A program made the position numbers and the translations under genes. From the NCBI GenBank assembly GCA_004431415.1, contig QPMI01000633.1, positions 1 to 64,000 on the forward strand: 64,000 nt of DNA, given 5' to 3'. The first letter of the stretch is position 1; each line of letters opens with the position of its first letter. The notes under the pieces were generated by a model. The model had not been told where the DNA came from. It saw nothing but the letters and a program-made list of their open reading frames with translations, and searched no databases. Of this stretch, positions 51,101 to 63,100 are shown in pieces. The stretch is from Cyanophora paradoxa (taxonomy: Eukaryota > Glaucocystophyceae > Cyanophorales > Cyanophoraceae).

Positions 51101-54100
51101 CACCGCCGCGGCCCGGTTCCCGTCGTCAACGCCACAACAGCCCCTGCCGGTGAGCTTAATGAGTACATTAAGAAGCAGATTCAGCAAGGCATAGACCGAG
51201 GGGTAGAGTCCATCCGTGAGCACCAGCATCAAATCGCTCAGGAGCAGCAGCGCGAACAGCATGAAGCGATGCAGCTTAAGAATACCTGGCTTCGGGAGTT
51301 TGCGTTCCAGCTGATACAGCTGCGTTTCCAGCTCAAGGGCTCCTCTCGTGTGTCGCCTGTGCAGCAACCCTCAAAGCGTCTTTGAAGCAGCTCGAGGAGC
51401 TTAAGAAGAAGATAGATATCCGCGACAAAGGCGGCGATAAGACAGCCGAGGCGCTCGCAGCTGTGCCGGAGGAGCACCGCGCACAGACCGCGTCGATGGC
51501 GTACGCGCTTCGTGTGGCTGGCGTCGGCGCCGGTAATTCGTATGCACCAGCTGAGCGCCAGCCGTCTAGCTATCGGCCCCCGCAGCGGCAGCGCGTCGAA
51601 CGCGAGCAGGCGCCCACCGCCCAGCGGAACGGCGGCGCTTGCTTTAGGTGCAACCAGCACGGCCACCATGTGAAGGATTGCACCAACCCGCCGCGCCCGG
51701 ATTGGCGCGAGAAGAAGTAGGCGGCTTCCTGTGCCCAGCCTTTCGGGCGCAGCTGTAGAGTGCTAGGATTTTCGTTTTCGTGTGGCCCCAGACTTGGCAT
51801 GTGCATGTGCTCGTAGCTGTGCTGTGCTGTGTGTGTGCCATGAAGGAATAAATCTGGGCTTTCTTATGTGTGTTTGAGCTTGCATTGCATGTGTGGTGAT
51901 GGGTCTGTGGTGAACACTAGCTTGGCAATTGCAATGTGCATGACCTTGTGATCGTTTCAAATTTGCCATAGTTTACAAGGCCTTGTAACTACGAATTTTG
52001 CGTAAGCTTTGAGCATCACAACTTTGTGGCCATAAGTGCCACCTGGATGACTCCAACCTGGTGCGAGCCCAGCCAATCCCCAACAGCCTGACCTCTTCTC
52101 GTCCTAGGTCACATCAGGCTGCGGTCGAGTTGCCGAGTTCCTGGCCAGCAACGGCCATCTCGTGTGTCGCTATCGCGCGCTGGGTGCTCAGATCTAATCA
52201 TTTGGTATCGCAGGTGTGGAGGAAATCATCTCTTGGTATTCAGGTGTGTCTCCCAATTTCCTATTCTGTTCCGCAGGTTGGCGCATTCATCCAGAGGTGT
52301 GCATGCTGGACAAGTTTTGAAGCATTCAAGAGAACAAGTTGTGTACTTGCATGAGTCCATATGTGTGTGCTGTGCATGCTGTGATGTGCCTTCATTCAAG
52401 AACTTCGCGCATCCACCGTGGAGGTGAACGTCAGGTGTTGTGACAAGTTCGTACCTGTGACACGCTCACTATTAAAAACTTCATGATCAGACTTGGCTTA
52501 GAATTGCTTAGAAGCAAGGCTGCTTGTGGCAGGCATACTATTGAATATGCGAGCGAACGCGTAGCATATGACTTTGTATGCCTGCCACTCTGTAAGCAGC
52601 CTTGATTCTATACAATGATTGTTAGGGGTACAACCTTCAGTCTTCTTTCGCGCGAAGCAGTGAAGATTCCTTACGTTCGCGTGTCACAGCCGCCCTCCAG
52701 CGTACCAGCTCCAGCTCCAACTCAGCTCCAGCTGCAGCTTGAGCCAGACTCAACTGCAGCTCAGCCTGTCAGCTCGTGTCGTTGATAAGATGTGGCGACA
52801 ATTTAAGGCCTCAAGCCCACTTCCCATGCGCTTGTGACTTTTAGCCACCAGGTTCTTTTGTGGCGTCCTGCATCCGTGAGGCCTGGTCCCAGTGGAAGGA
52901 GATTGGTGCCAACTATGTGGTGTTGTCATGGATACGTGACGGTTTCCCGCTGACTGGGGCCCGCAATCTGCCACCGGAGCATCGGTGTAATCACAAGTCT
53001 GCAGCCGAGGATCACAGGGATTTTGTGCGGACGGAAATTCAGAAACTCTTGCGCACCGGGGCCATTCGTGAAGTCCAACAGCACGAGGCGAACATTGTGT
53101 GCTCCTTGTCCGTGGTCCCGAAGAAGACTGGCTCCAAACTTCGTTTGATCTGGGACGGTCGACCCACCAATCAAGGTCTACCAGATCGGAAATTTCGATT
53201 TGAGACTCTTGAGCATGTGGCAGCAATGCTCCGTCAAGGGTGGTACATGTTCACCATTGACCTAGAGTCTGGCTATCACCACGTGCCAGTGGCGGAGCAA
53301 GATTGGCGCAACATGGGCTTCTCTTTTGACAGCAAGTACTATGTCTATACGGTTTTGCCCTTCGGCCTTCGACACTCGCCTTTTGCATTCGTCAAAATTA
53401 TGCGGCAAGTGGTCAACTATTTCAGGAAACTGGGCATCTTTGTTGTCAACTATGTGGACGATTGGTGGTTTGCGGCTCCTACTTTCTTAGAGGCCTGTAA
53501 GCTGCGAGACTTTGTGCTGGCTACATTTAAACGGCTTAAGTTGGTGGTCAACAGCAAGTCAGCGCTTACCCATCTCAGTCAGTGGCTTTCCTGGGCTTCA
53601 TTGTGGACTCGGCTCGCATGTTGTTTGAGGTTCCTGGCGACAAGCTGAGCAGACTACTTCAGCTGATCCGCAAGCTCCTACGCAAACACTCAGCGTCTGC
53701 CCGTGATATGGCAAAGGTGGCAGGCACCTTGGTATCCATGGCTCGTGGGCTTGCTCCAGCTCGCATCCGGACTCGTGCCTTGTTCCGGTACATCAATGTG
53801 GCGGCCCGGGAGTGGCACTGGAACCATCCTGTGCAGATTACTGATGAGACTCGGTCTGAGCTCCAGTGGTGGCTGGCCAACATACACAAGTACAACGGGC
53901 GCTGTCCGATTCGTCCTGAGCGGCTACTTGTGCTCACCACTGATGCTAGTCATCTTGGTGCTGGAGCTTGGATTACCACGCGGATCGGTGATGTACCTCC
54001 TGTGCTTTGTGCTCCTCGCCCGCCTCCATTCCAGTGCCTGTGGAACAGTGAGGAATCTCAGCGAATCTCTTCTTGGAGGGAGCTGCAAGCTGTGCTACGG

Positions 54101-57100
54101 GCTATGCAACACTATCAGTCTGTGCTTCAGAATCAGAACATCTTGGTTCGATCGGACAACTCTGTGACAGTTGCTTATATCAACAATGGTGGCGGTCGTC
54201 ATGCTTATTTGACGGAGATCGCTCGTCAGATTTGGGACATTGCCTTGACAGGTTGTGTTAGCATTGAGGCCGAGCATATTCCAGGCATAGATAACGAGTG
54301 GTCAGATGCTCTTAGCAGGTACTTTTTTCCAGCAGACTATTCCTTAAGCCGGTATATTTTGCTATGGTCAGCCGCATTTTAGGCCCTTTTGACGTGGACA
54401 GGATGGCCACAGCTGCCAATGCCCACCTTTCTCGATATTTCTCTGTAGATTTGCGTGATGCCCGTGCCGAAGGGCATGATTGCTTCACTGTGTCATGGCT
54501 TGGTGCTCGCAACTACGTGTTTCCGGATCCCAATGTGATCCTGCACGTGGTCTCTCATGTTAGACAGTGCAGAGCAGCTGCAGTCTTTGTCGTACCTGAT
54601 TGGCCCTCCGCCCCATGGTGGCCCCAGCTTGAGCAGGCAAGGCAGGCTCCTGTGTTGTACTTGGGCCTGCTTCAACCGTCTGCTTGCCAGGCCCTCGTTC
54701 TCCTGTTCTTCCGTCTTGGTCTCTTGTGGCTATTTCCGCAGCCTGGCAGTAGCACACAAATTAGCCATCTGCAAATATAACGATTTCGCACCCGGGGCCC
54801 TTCTTAGTCCTCGTACGCAGCTTGCCTGACATTGCAATTGCTGCAGATGTGCTACTCCAGCGTGTCCATTACTACAGGGAGAACGCCATCGGTGATGGCA
54901 CTCGTGGCATATACAATCGTTGGGTGCAACTATACGAAGGTCATTGTGCGGTTCATGGCTTCCGCATCTGGCCCCCCGAGCCATCTGGTCTGGCTACGAT
55001 GCTTGTTGCGCTGGCGGACGAGGAGTTCAGCGTTTCTGCTGTCAAGCAATGCTACTCTGCATTGGTTCATCAGACTGGCCTGCGCCTACAGCCTGCAACG
55101 GCGTTCGCGCACCCTCTGGTTCAACAAGCGCTGCAAGGAATTGTTCGTTTGTGTGGTCGTCGGGCCAAGCAGTCCAAGATCGTCACAGCTGTGCATTTGG
55201 AGGCAATCGCTCGTGCCTATCTGAAAGCTCCGTCAGCTAAGCTCTTGCGGGCCTTCGTCATGTTGCTTACTGGCTTCTTTGGCTTGCTCCGTCGTGGTGA
55301 ACTCGTTGCTCTGCGTCGTCAAGACATCCAGATCCGTGCGGATCGCGTCGTTGTCTTCATCGTCGGCTCCAAGACCGATCGCGCTCACCAAGGCGCTCAA
55401 GTTGTGCTGGGCACTGTCGCGCAGTCAGTGATCTGTCCGGTTCGCTGGTTTCGAGCTTATTGGCTCACCATCCAAGACCTCGAGCCGGAGGCGCCGTTGT
55501 TTGGTCAACTCTTCCGACCTTCGCGGCCCCTCGCGCCCGCCTCCGTTGCATACGTGCTTCGCTTTGCCTTCGAGGCTGCTGGCTTAGATGCGACGGGGAT
55601 CACGCCTCATGGGCTTCGTCGCGGTGGTGCTACGGCGCTAGCGGCTGCTGGTGTGCCCGAGGAGCTTGTGCAAGCAGTTGGCCGCTGGTCGCTCTTGTCT
55701 GACGTGTATCGTCGCTACATCGATTCTTCTGAGCGCCCGCCTCTGGCTGCGTTGATGGCAAGCCCTGGTTCTCGCTACGTGCCTCCATTGTCGTGTCGCC
55801 AGCAGGCTTCTACGCCCTCTCGTCGCGGCGCAGCTAGCTGTCCTTTTGTCTTAGTGTCTTCTTTCGCGTGTGCCGGCTTCGCCGGTGCTGGCTATGTCGC
55901 TCTGGGCCAGTGCAAGCTGCGCCTGACGCTGTCTGTACACGCACGTGTTGCAAACTAGCCTTGTTTTGTGTACCCTTGCTGTCTGCTGCGTTCGCAGCGT
56001 CTGTGTCGGCATGTAGTACTTAGCTGCTGCGTTCGCAGCAGCTCTTCTCGTACCCCTTTTGTTGCAAATTAGCTTACCCCTTTTGTTGCAAATTAGCCCA
56101 ACCTTATACCCTACATGTACACGTGTACCCAGCTATATTTTCTGTACCCCTTGTCTGATGCCCCTTTTCCCTTGCAGCTTGCACTGTCCTGCGTGCGACG
56201 AGCCATGTGTCTGTCTTCGCTGCTTCGCCTACGCGAATCCAGACCTTCACTTCATGATCAGACTTGGCTTAGAATTGCTTAGAAGCAAGGCTGCTTGTGG
56301 CAGGCATACATGGTGATATCTTTACTCGCAGCGTACGACCCCGACTGCAACGAGGTTCAGCCTGCCGGGGGCTGGTGTCCTTCCGGCACGTCCACCAACC
56401 GCTACCACGATGGAACATGCGCGTTCTGTCCCCTGCCGAGCCGTCCAACCCAGGCGTCGGTGCGCATGCGTGAAGCCTTCGAGCATGCTGCGGGTTGCGG
56501 GTCCCATGGCAGCTGACATATGCATGTCTTTCTTCGCTAGAATCAGTTCTTCGTGAGCCCTCGGGGCAACGATGTGCTGGGGAACGGAAGCTGGGTTAAT
56601 CCTTATGCGAGTCTCGGGGTGCGTTGGCCGCTGCCAGGCTGCTGCGCATGCTCTAAACATCAAGCTCTCTTCACTCACTTGTACTGCAATTGTAGCGCGC
56701 AATTTTTGCGGCCCAAGGCGTGGTGACAAATCCCCTAGCTATTGGTGCTTCCCAAGTGTACGTGCTTCCTGGCCGCTACAAAGGAATCAATAACCGCCGG
56801 CTGGCTTGGACGGTGGGTGGCTAGTTTCGTTTTCGGTTGGAAAACTGCTTGCAATTCTTTCCATGAAGCCCCGGTGTGATGCAGGATGGCTGGCCGAGAA
56901 TTGGCCTTACATATGGCATCTCTTTGTTTGGGCTGGGCGGCCCCAAATATACGCTTATGGATGCGGAGAGAATGGTAATTTTGACGGCGAGTTTGCGTGA
57001 TGTCGCTAATAACTCTTCCGGAGCAGGGCTGGCACATCTACTTCACAAACAACCGTGGCACAGTCAACAACCTTGTGCGAGGAGTGACAACGATATCCGG

Positions 57101-60100
57101 ATTCCAGTGGATCAATGCGAGATACGTCTCTCGTGGGCCTCTCGTGTTGAATCCGACACTAGCGGGCAACGTTACGAACGTCGGAAGGAGCACGCCAAGC
57201 GGCGGTTCCGTCCAGTGCGGCGAGGTGCGCTGACCATGACCCACTTTCTGCTCCGGGCAAAGATTAATCACGCTGCTGTGTCTTTCCGCGCAGTGGATCA
57301 ATGCGTAAGCCTGCGATATCCAAGTAGGAAATCAGACCGCTTCATCAATAAGACTTTTTGCAGCATAGGGGGTGAGGAATTCTTCTGCGTTAACGTGCTT
57401 TTCTCGAACAACGTCTGGAAGAACAATGTTGGGTACTGGGGCGACGGTGCGCTCCGCCAGCATGTCCGAGACGTCTGCGCTCTATGTTCTAGATCTTAAT
57501 TATAAGCTGAACCTGTGTGCAATCCGCAGGAATAGTTGTTCAGAACATGGTTGTGCTGGGTTCGTATGCCATGCACCTCTAGAGCTAGATCTTAATCTGC
57601 ATGTCTTCAGCAAATCAAAATATACCTACAGCTCTCCTTTTATTTGCCCTGGCAGAGTCCTCGGCCTTCGGGAGCAGTGCTGCGAGCATGGGGCTCGGTG
57701 GCGGCGGCCTCGTGCTGGCTAGCGGATCTTCCGTCACAATCAATGGGTGCCGATTTGAGGGCAACTCTGGTTCGCCCCGTTTTCATGGCCGTGGAGACAA
57801 GCGCGAGAGCTAATTTCATAATCCCAAAACACCAACGCGCGCAGTTCCATTGGACCTCTCAGGTACATTTGAAACCACGGACTCCACTCGGACTATCGGC
57901 GGAGGCGCGATTGCTGCTACGGATATGACGTCGCTCACAATCCGCAACTCGCATTTCTTCAACAACTCCGCTGGTTTGCGTTCACACTGATATTCGACTG
58001 ATTTCGAGCCTATAGAGTTGGAAGAGGTACCGGTTGCCTGATTTTCCTTTCTGACATTATCACCTGCGCAGCATCAACTGGAGGCGCAGTACTGGTTGAT
58101 GTGAAGCGGCTGGCATCAGAGACCGCAAGCTCGGTTGTCGTTGAGAACACTGTTTTTGATAGCAATGCGGCAGCTTTTGCAGGGTCGGGGGCCGCATTCC
58201 GAGGCACCACGAATGTGCAGTGTGCGTGTGTCTTGTTTTGGGCAATTATGCCACCGCTCGATACTTACTGCAGCTGTCTGTTTCAGTGAAAAATGTCACG
58301 GTTCTGAAAAATTTCAACTTGCCGCTGAAGCAGCTCTCGATTAGCATGAGCGCTGTCGGAGGCGCTGGAATCTGGATCAGCGCGCTCGAAGGCGGCACCC
58401 TTGCCTCGTCGAGCTCTGTTCTGATCGAATCCTCGTTCTTTCTGAACAACTCCTTTGCTTCGTCTCAAACGTGGCGGACTCGTCCTTTGGTGCCGGCGTT
58501 ATCGCAGCCAGCCTCAAAACATTGACGTGCGATCTGAACCATTCTTTTCAGTATAGCTACAAGCCAGCTCTTACGTACACGATTCTTCTGCAGCTTGGAG
58601 TCCTGCGTCTTCACTGGTAACATTCACACGGGCGGTGCTCAGGTCGGGGGCGGGGGCGTCGCCCTCCTCTCGGTCGAGAAGGCCACCGTCAGGAGCACGA
58701 GCTTCATGAACAACTCTGCAGGTGCTCAGCACCGCGATCGCTCGTCGCAATCGAGCGCGAGCTTGACAGACATAACTAACTATGTGTACTCAATTCGCAC
58801 AATTGCCGAGCAGCGAACGGCGCCGGTGTGTGGGTCGGCTCAAAGACACCGTCAACCTTCCGCTCCCACACCATCGTTTTCTCTAATACGACAATCACGG
58901 GAGGAGCTGCTTCGTTGCACGGTTTGTCGGCTTTTGCAATAGTGCTTACTGTCGCTTTTTATCGAGACGCACGGTGGCTCGCGCAGGCGGCGGGGTGTCT
59001 GTAATCGACTCGACAAACTGTCCCGTCATTCTTAGTTTCCAAGGATGCGTCGTGCTCGGCAATAGTGCAGGAGGCTCCGGAGGGGGAATCGCTGTCGACG
59101 GAATCTTCATCGACGACCCGCCTCTGAACACTTCGATCACGTTCACGAATACGACCATTCGTCAGAACCGCGCGATGCGTGAGTCGACAGGATTCGGATT
59201 CTTTTACAAGTTGCCATGCCTGACACAGTGGCAGTTGCTGGTGGTGGCGTGAGTGCGACCGGTTGGATGAACGTGAACCTGCTCTCTGGTTCAGTTGTCG
59301 TCGAGAACACCGCTCGCAGCGGAGGAGGCATTCGTGCGCCTTGCCTGTCTTTTTTCAACGGCTCAAGCGCGAAATTCGAACCGCTTGGTTTATCTCCTCC
59401 GTAGATGTTGATGGCGCGCGAAGCTGCTTCGGAAAGCTCTGCACTGGCCTGCGCACCTCCGTCCGGGATGTGCCGTTTGAGAAGAACACTGCCACTACGG
59501 GGTATGCGCGCGCCTGCACCGTTGTCAGCTGCAATCGACTGTCTGTGTCTGATGATTGTTTTTGAGCAGAGCGGCAATGCACATTTCTTCACCGTGCGCA
59601 CCTGGATAGTAGGCATGTACACGCGGGGCCACCAGAAGTTTTAATTCGGCATTTTGCGCAGGGACACGTTCGTCAGCGTCACCGGCTGCGCGTTTCTGAA
59701 CAACAGCGCCGATGAGCGTGCCGGCGCGATCTGGGCGGAGCAGCCTGGCGCGCTTTCAATCTCTAGGACCGCTTTTGAGTTCAACAGTGCTGGTGTCGAC
59801 GGAGGGGCTGTTCACATGACGTCGGACGCGCAGCTCAGGGTCCGCGCTTCGCTTTTCGGAAGTCTCTCGTCAAACCTTCCGCACACACAGGTTGAAATGC
59901 CTGGAGTGTCTTTCGTCTCAAATAGAGCCCGTGCGTTGATATGAGCGTGGAGTGTATTCTAAACCGAGAAGCGGGTTTTTGCAGAAGAGAACGGAGGCGC
60001 AATCTATGCGACCGGCTTTCTTTCGGTCGATTTGTTGTTCGCGAGACTTGAGAGGAACCGAGCCAATTCCGGAGGGGTACGATCAGCTTTTTGGGATAGT

Positions 60101-63100
60101 CTCCAATGTACAAATATGCATCGTTGCAGGGTCTTGCGTACCTCAAGCGCTTGAGCGGACTCTCCGTGAACAATCTCACTTTCACTGCGAACACCGCGGA
60201 CAACGGTGGAACCGTGTTTCTTGACCAAAGCGCGTGGCTCGACGCTGCCAACTGCACCTTCACCGAATCCGTGGCAAGCACCTTTGGAGGTGTCGTGTAC
60301 GCTCAGGGAACTCCTCGCATGTCTTTCCGGCAGTGTACCATTGTAGGCAATCAGGCGGCACAGGGAGCTTTTATGTATTCGAATTTTTTGGGAAACGGTT
60401 CGTGAATTTTGATCACATTAGCAATGCAGACGTGTCCTTCCCTTCTTGATGGAATGCAGGAACAATCGAGTTGACCGGCAGCCGCCTCGAAGGCAACAGA
60501 GCGACCAGCGCGGGAGGCGGGATGTACATCACGGGTGAGGGCGGGTCCCTTCGTGCCCAGAACGTCTCGGCTTTCGGCAACGTTGGGACTCGGGGTGGCG
60601 TGGCTGTCGTGGACGGGAGCACTGATGCTGTGTTTTCGGCTTGCGTTGGCTCCGGCAACGTGGCAAGTCAGGGTGATGGGGGCGCGTTCGTCGTTCAGCA
60701 GCAAGGCAACTTGCAGCTAGTGAACTGCAGTCTTGATGGGAACCGCGCTGCTGGCAGCGGTGGGGCAATCGCTGCAGACGGAGACGGCTCTGTCGTAAGC
60801 TTGAGGGCCTTTTCCTCTGCATGCTGACTCCTGATCTGCGCTGATGTCGATGCTCGAATCTTCCGCAGCTCTCCGCCCTCAACCTGATTGCGACAAACAA
60901 CAATGCCGGGCGGAACGGAGGAGCTCTAGCTGTGAGCGGGTCGACTGCGCTCTCAATCAGAGGCGGCCACTTCTCGCGAAATGTCGCTGGGCTCCTGGGC
61001 GGCTCCAGTGCGTCCACGTCAACGTAGAATAACCTTTCAAACGCTCCATATTCCCCGACTTATAATTATCTTGGCGAGCACAGTGCTGCTGCAAAACTCC
61101 ACCGTGTCTCTGGCCGGGATCGGGCTCGACGAAAACGTTGCGGGCTCCAACGGTGGAGCGCTGTGCCTTCTGTCATCTTCTTTATCACTTGAAAATGTCA
61201 ATATCAGCCTCAACCGCGCCGGCGGGAACGGAGGGTGAGCATGCAAATCGGTCGCGGCTTTTGTTCACGTCCGTGCCGTAAGTGCCACTGCAGAGCGGTT
61301 CACCAGGAAGGAGGCAACGCGTCCATTATCAGCAGTCGGATCATTAGAAACCGTGCGGGTGCATCGGCGGGAGCTGCGTCTTTCCAAGCGACAGCCGTTA
61401 GAATCAGAGCGTCGAGGCTGAATGAGAACAACGCCAATTTGGACGGTGGAGCCCTCGTTGCGTCGGATCAATCCGCCGTCGAAATTCGGGACTCCGACCT
61501 TGGCATGAACGAAGCGGTCCGCAACGCGGGGTCGCTGCAGCTTCTGCAGTCGAGCCTTCTGCTCGAAAGATCTGATCTCAGCAACTCGAGGGCGGGCCGT
61601 GATGCCGGGTGCCTGTCAGCAGCTTCGACCGCAGTTCAACTCACGGACTCCCGTATGTCTGACTGCATTGCGGTTGGAGCTGGTGGAGCTGCTTACTTTG
61701 AATCTTCAACGGTGACGGCGTCCGGCACCGACCTGCAGCGCGGGAACGCTGGGGCAGCGGGGGGCGCCATCGCCGCTTTGACCTCAACGTTGACTTTGGC
61801 GGACTGTTTAGTGAACGGCTCCCGTGCCGGTCTCTCTGGTGGCGCAATCAATGCCCGCTCTTCCAATTTGAAAATTGTCAGGTGCATGCAATTGTCGGCA
61901 ATTATCTATCATGCGGTCTTTGCTCTACTTAAGCTTGCTGACTGCTTTACTTCGAATTCAGAACTGCTATGGATGGATCAACGTCGGCAACGGATGGCGG
62001 CTGTCTCAGTGTAGAGGAAGGCGTCTTGAGCCTCGAAGACTCGAGCCTTATTGGTTGCGAAGCAGGCAGACGTGGTGGAGCTGCTAGTCTCTCGCGTGTG
62101 GTCGCAGCGCTGGCTTTCGTGCGGGCACCACGCGCTCTTTCTCTATCGGACGGAGGCGCACTGGCATTGCTCGATTCGTCGATCACCTTGTTGAAGTGAG
62201 ACCTCTTGTTCAAGATTATGGTGCCTAGAACCATATCTAGATCTGTGAGATAACAAATATCATCCCGTTGCAGTTGCTCGTTTCGGGAGGCGAAAGCAGA
62301 GCGTGGTGCTGGAGGAGGCATATGGGGTAATGGCGTCACGCTCACAGCTCAGCATATCGATCTCTCAAAATCTGTTGCGGGCTCCGGTGCCGGAGGCGCC
62401 ATCAGCCTGTCAAACGGCGCGCTGAATATTTCGCAAGCCATCCTGGTTGGTTGTACAGCATCCACCTCCGGAGGCGCTGTCTCGCTCGGAAACGTGACTG
62501 CTTCAATTCGAGGGTTAGCGGTTTCTGGTATTCGGTCTTTCAAACGTTGCAATTGAGAGGGATTGCAGGTCTGAGCTCCGAGCGTCCAAAGCGCGCTCGG
62601 GGGGCGCCCTGCATGCGGATGACAGCCGCGTGCTGATAGAGGCGTCCGATCTCTCCCTGTGCACGGCGGACGGCGGACCCGGAGGCGCACTCGCACTGCT
62701 CGACTCGGTCTTGGACATCGTACGGTCGGATCTCAAGGCTAGTACGGCATCAGGTGTAGGGGGCGCCGCTTCACTGAACAACGTGACCGCGAGCATTACC
62801 CGGTTCGACCTGGCTTTTCGGGGGAATATTGCGCATCGCGATCGTGATTTTCGTAACCATTCAAAAACAGATCCAAGCTTGAGAAGTCAAAATCCACAGG
62901 CGGAGGAGGAGGTGCTATCGCGATGGACGGTGGCAATCTGGCGCTTGAATTGTGTGACCTGTCGGAGTCCGCTGCAGAAGGCGGTGGGGGCGGCGCACTG
63001 CTTGTCTCGAACGCTGGCTTGAAAGCCAAGGACTGCCAGCTACACCACAGCGTTGCTTCGGGATCGGGCGGTGCCGTGAATCTCAACAATGCAACTGCCA

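Larger units (their letters stand above)
50458..56309 (+). mobile_element. DIRS/PAT/Ngaro-type tyrosine-recombinase retrotransposon with split direct repeats
   Basis: A 5852-bp element coding gag with a CCHC knuckle, reverse transcriptase with RNase H, and a tyrosine recombinase, but no DDE integrase. The ends are split direct repeats: A1 (50458-50586) at the left end, B1-A2 contiguous inside (52478-52538 and 52539-52667), and B2 (56249-56309) at the right end. No target duplication is visible, as expected for recombinase integration. The joined B1-A2 has the sequence of the circle junction of such elements. Copies of A and of B look identical, which suggests recent insertion. Its order is A1-gag-B1A2-pol-YR-B2. 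Confidence 0.92.
50403..56331 (+). other. Host intron carrying the retrotransposon
   Basis: The 5' site GGAG|GTGAGCACGG (50403) and 3' site TTTACTCGCAG|CGTACG (56331) join codons G + CG to give Ala in frame. Without the 5852-bp element the intron is 77 nt, a normal size here, so the host gene may still be spliced correctly. Confidence 0.8.

Noticed and set aside
50458-52667. A1 and A2 as LTRs of a gag-only LTR retrotransposon
   Set aside because: There is no TG..CA terminus or target duplication. A2 is fused to B1, and B2 ends the element after a tyrosine recombinase, which fits split direct repeats.
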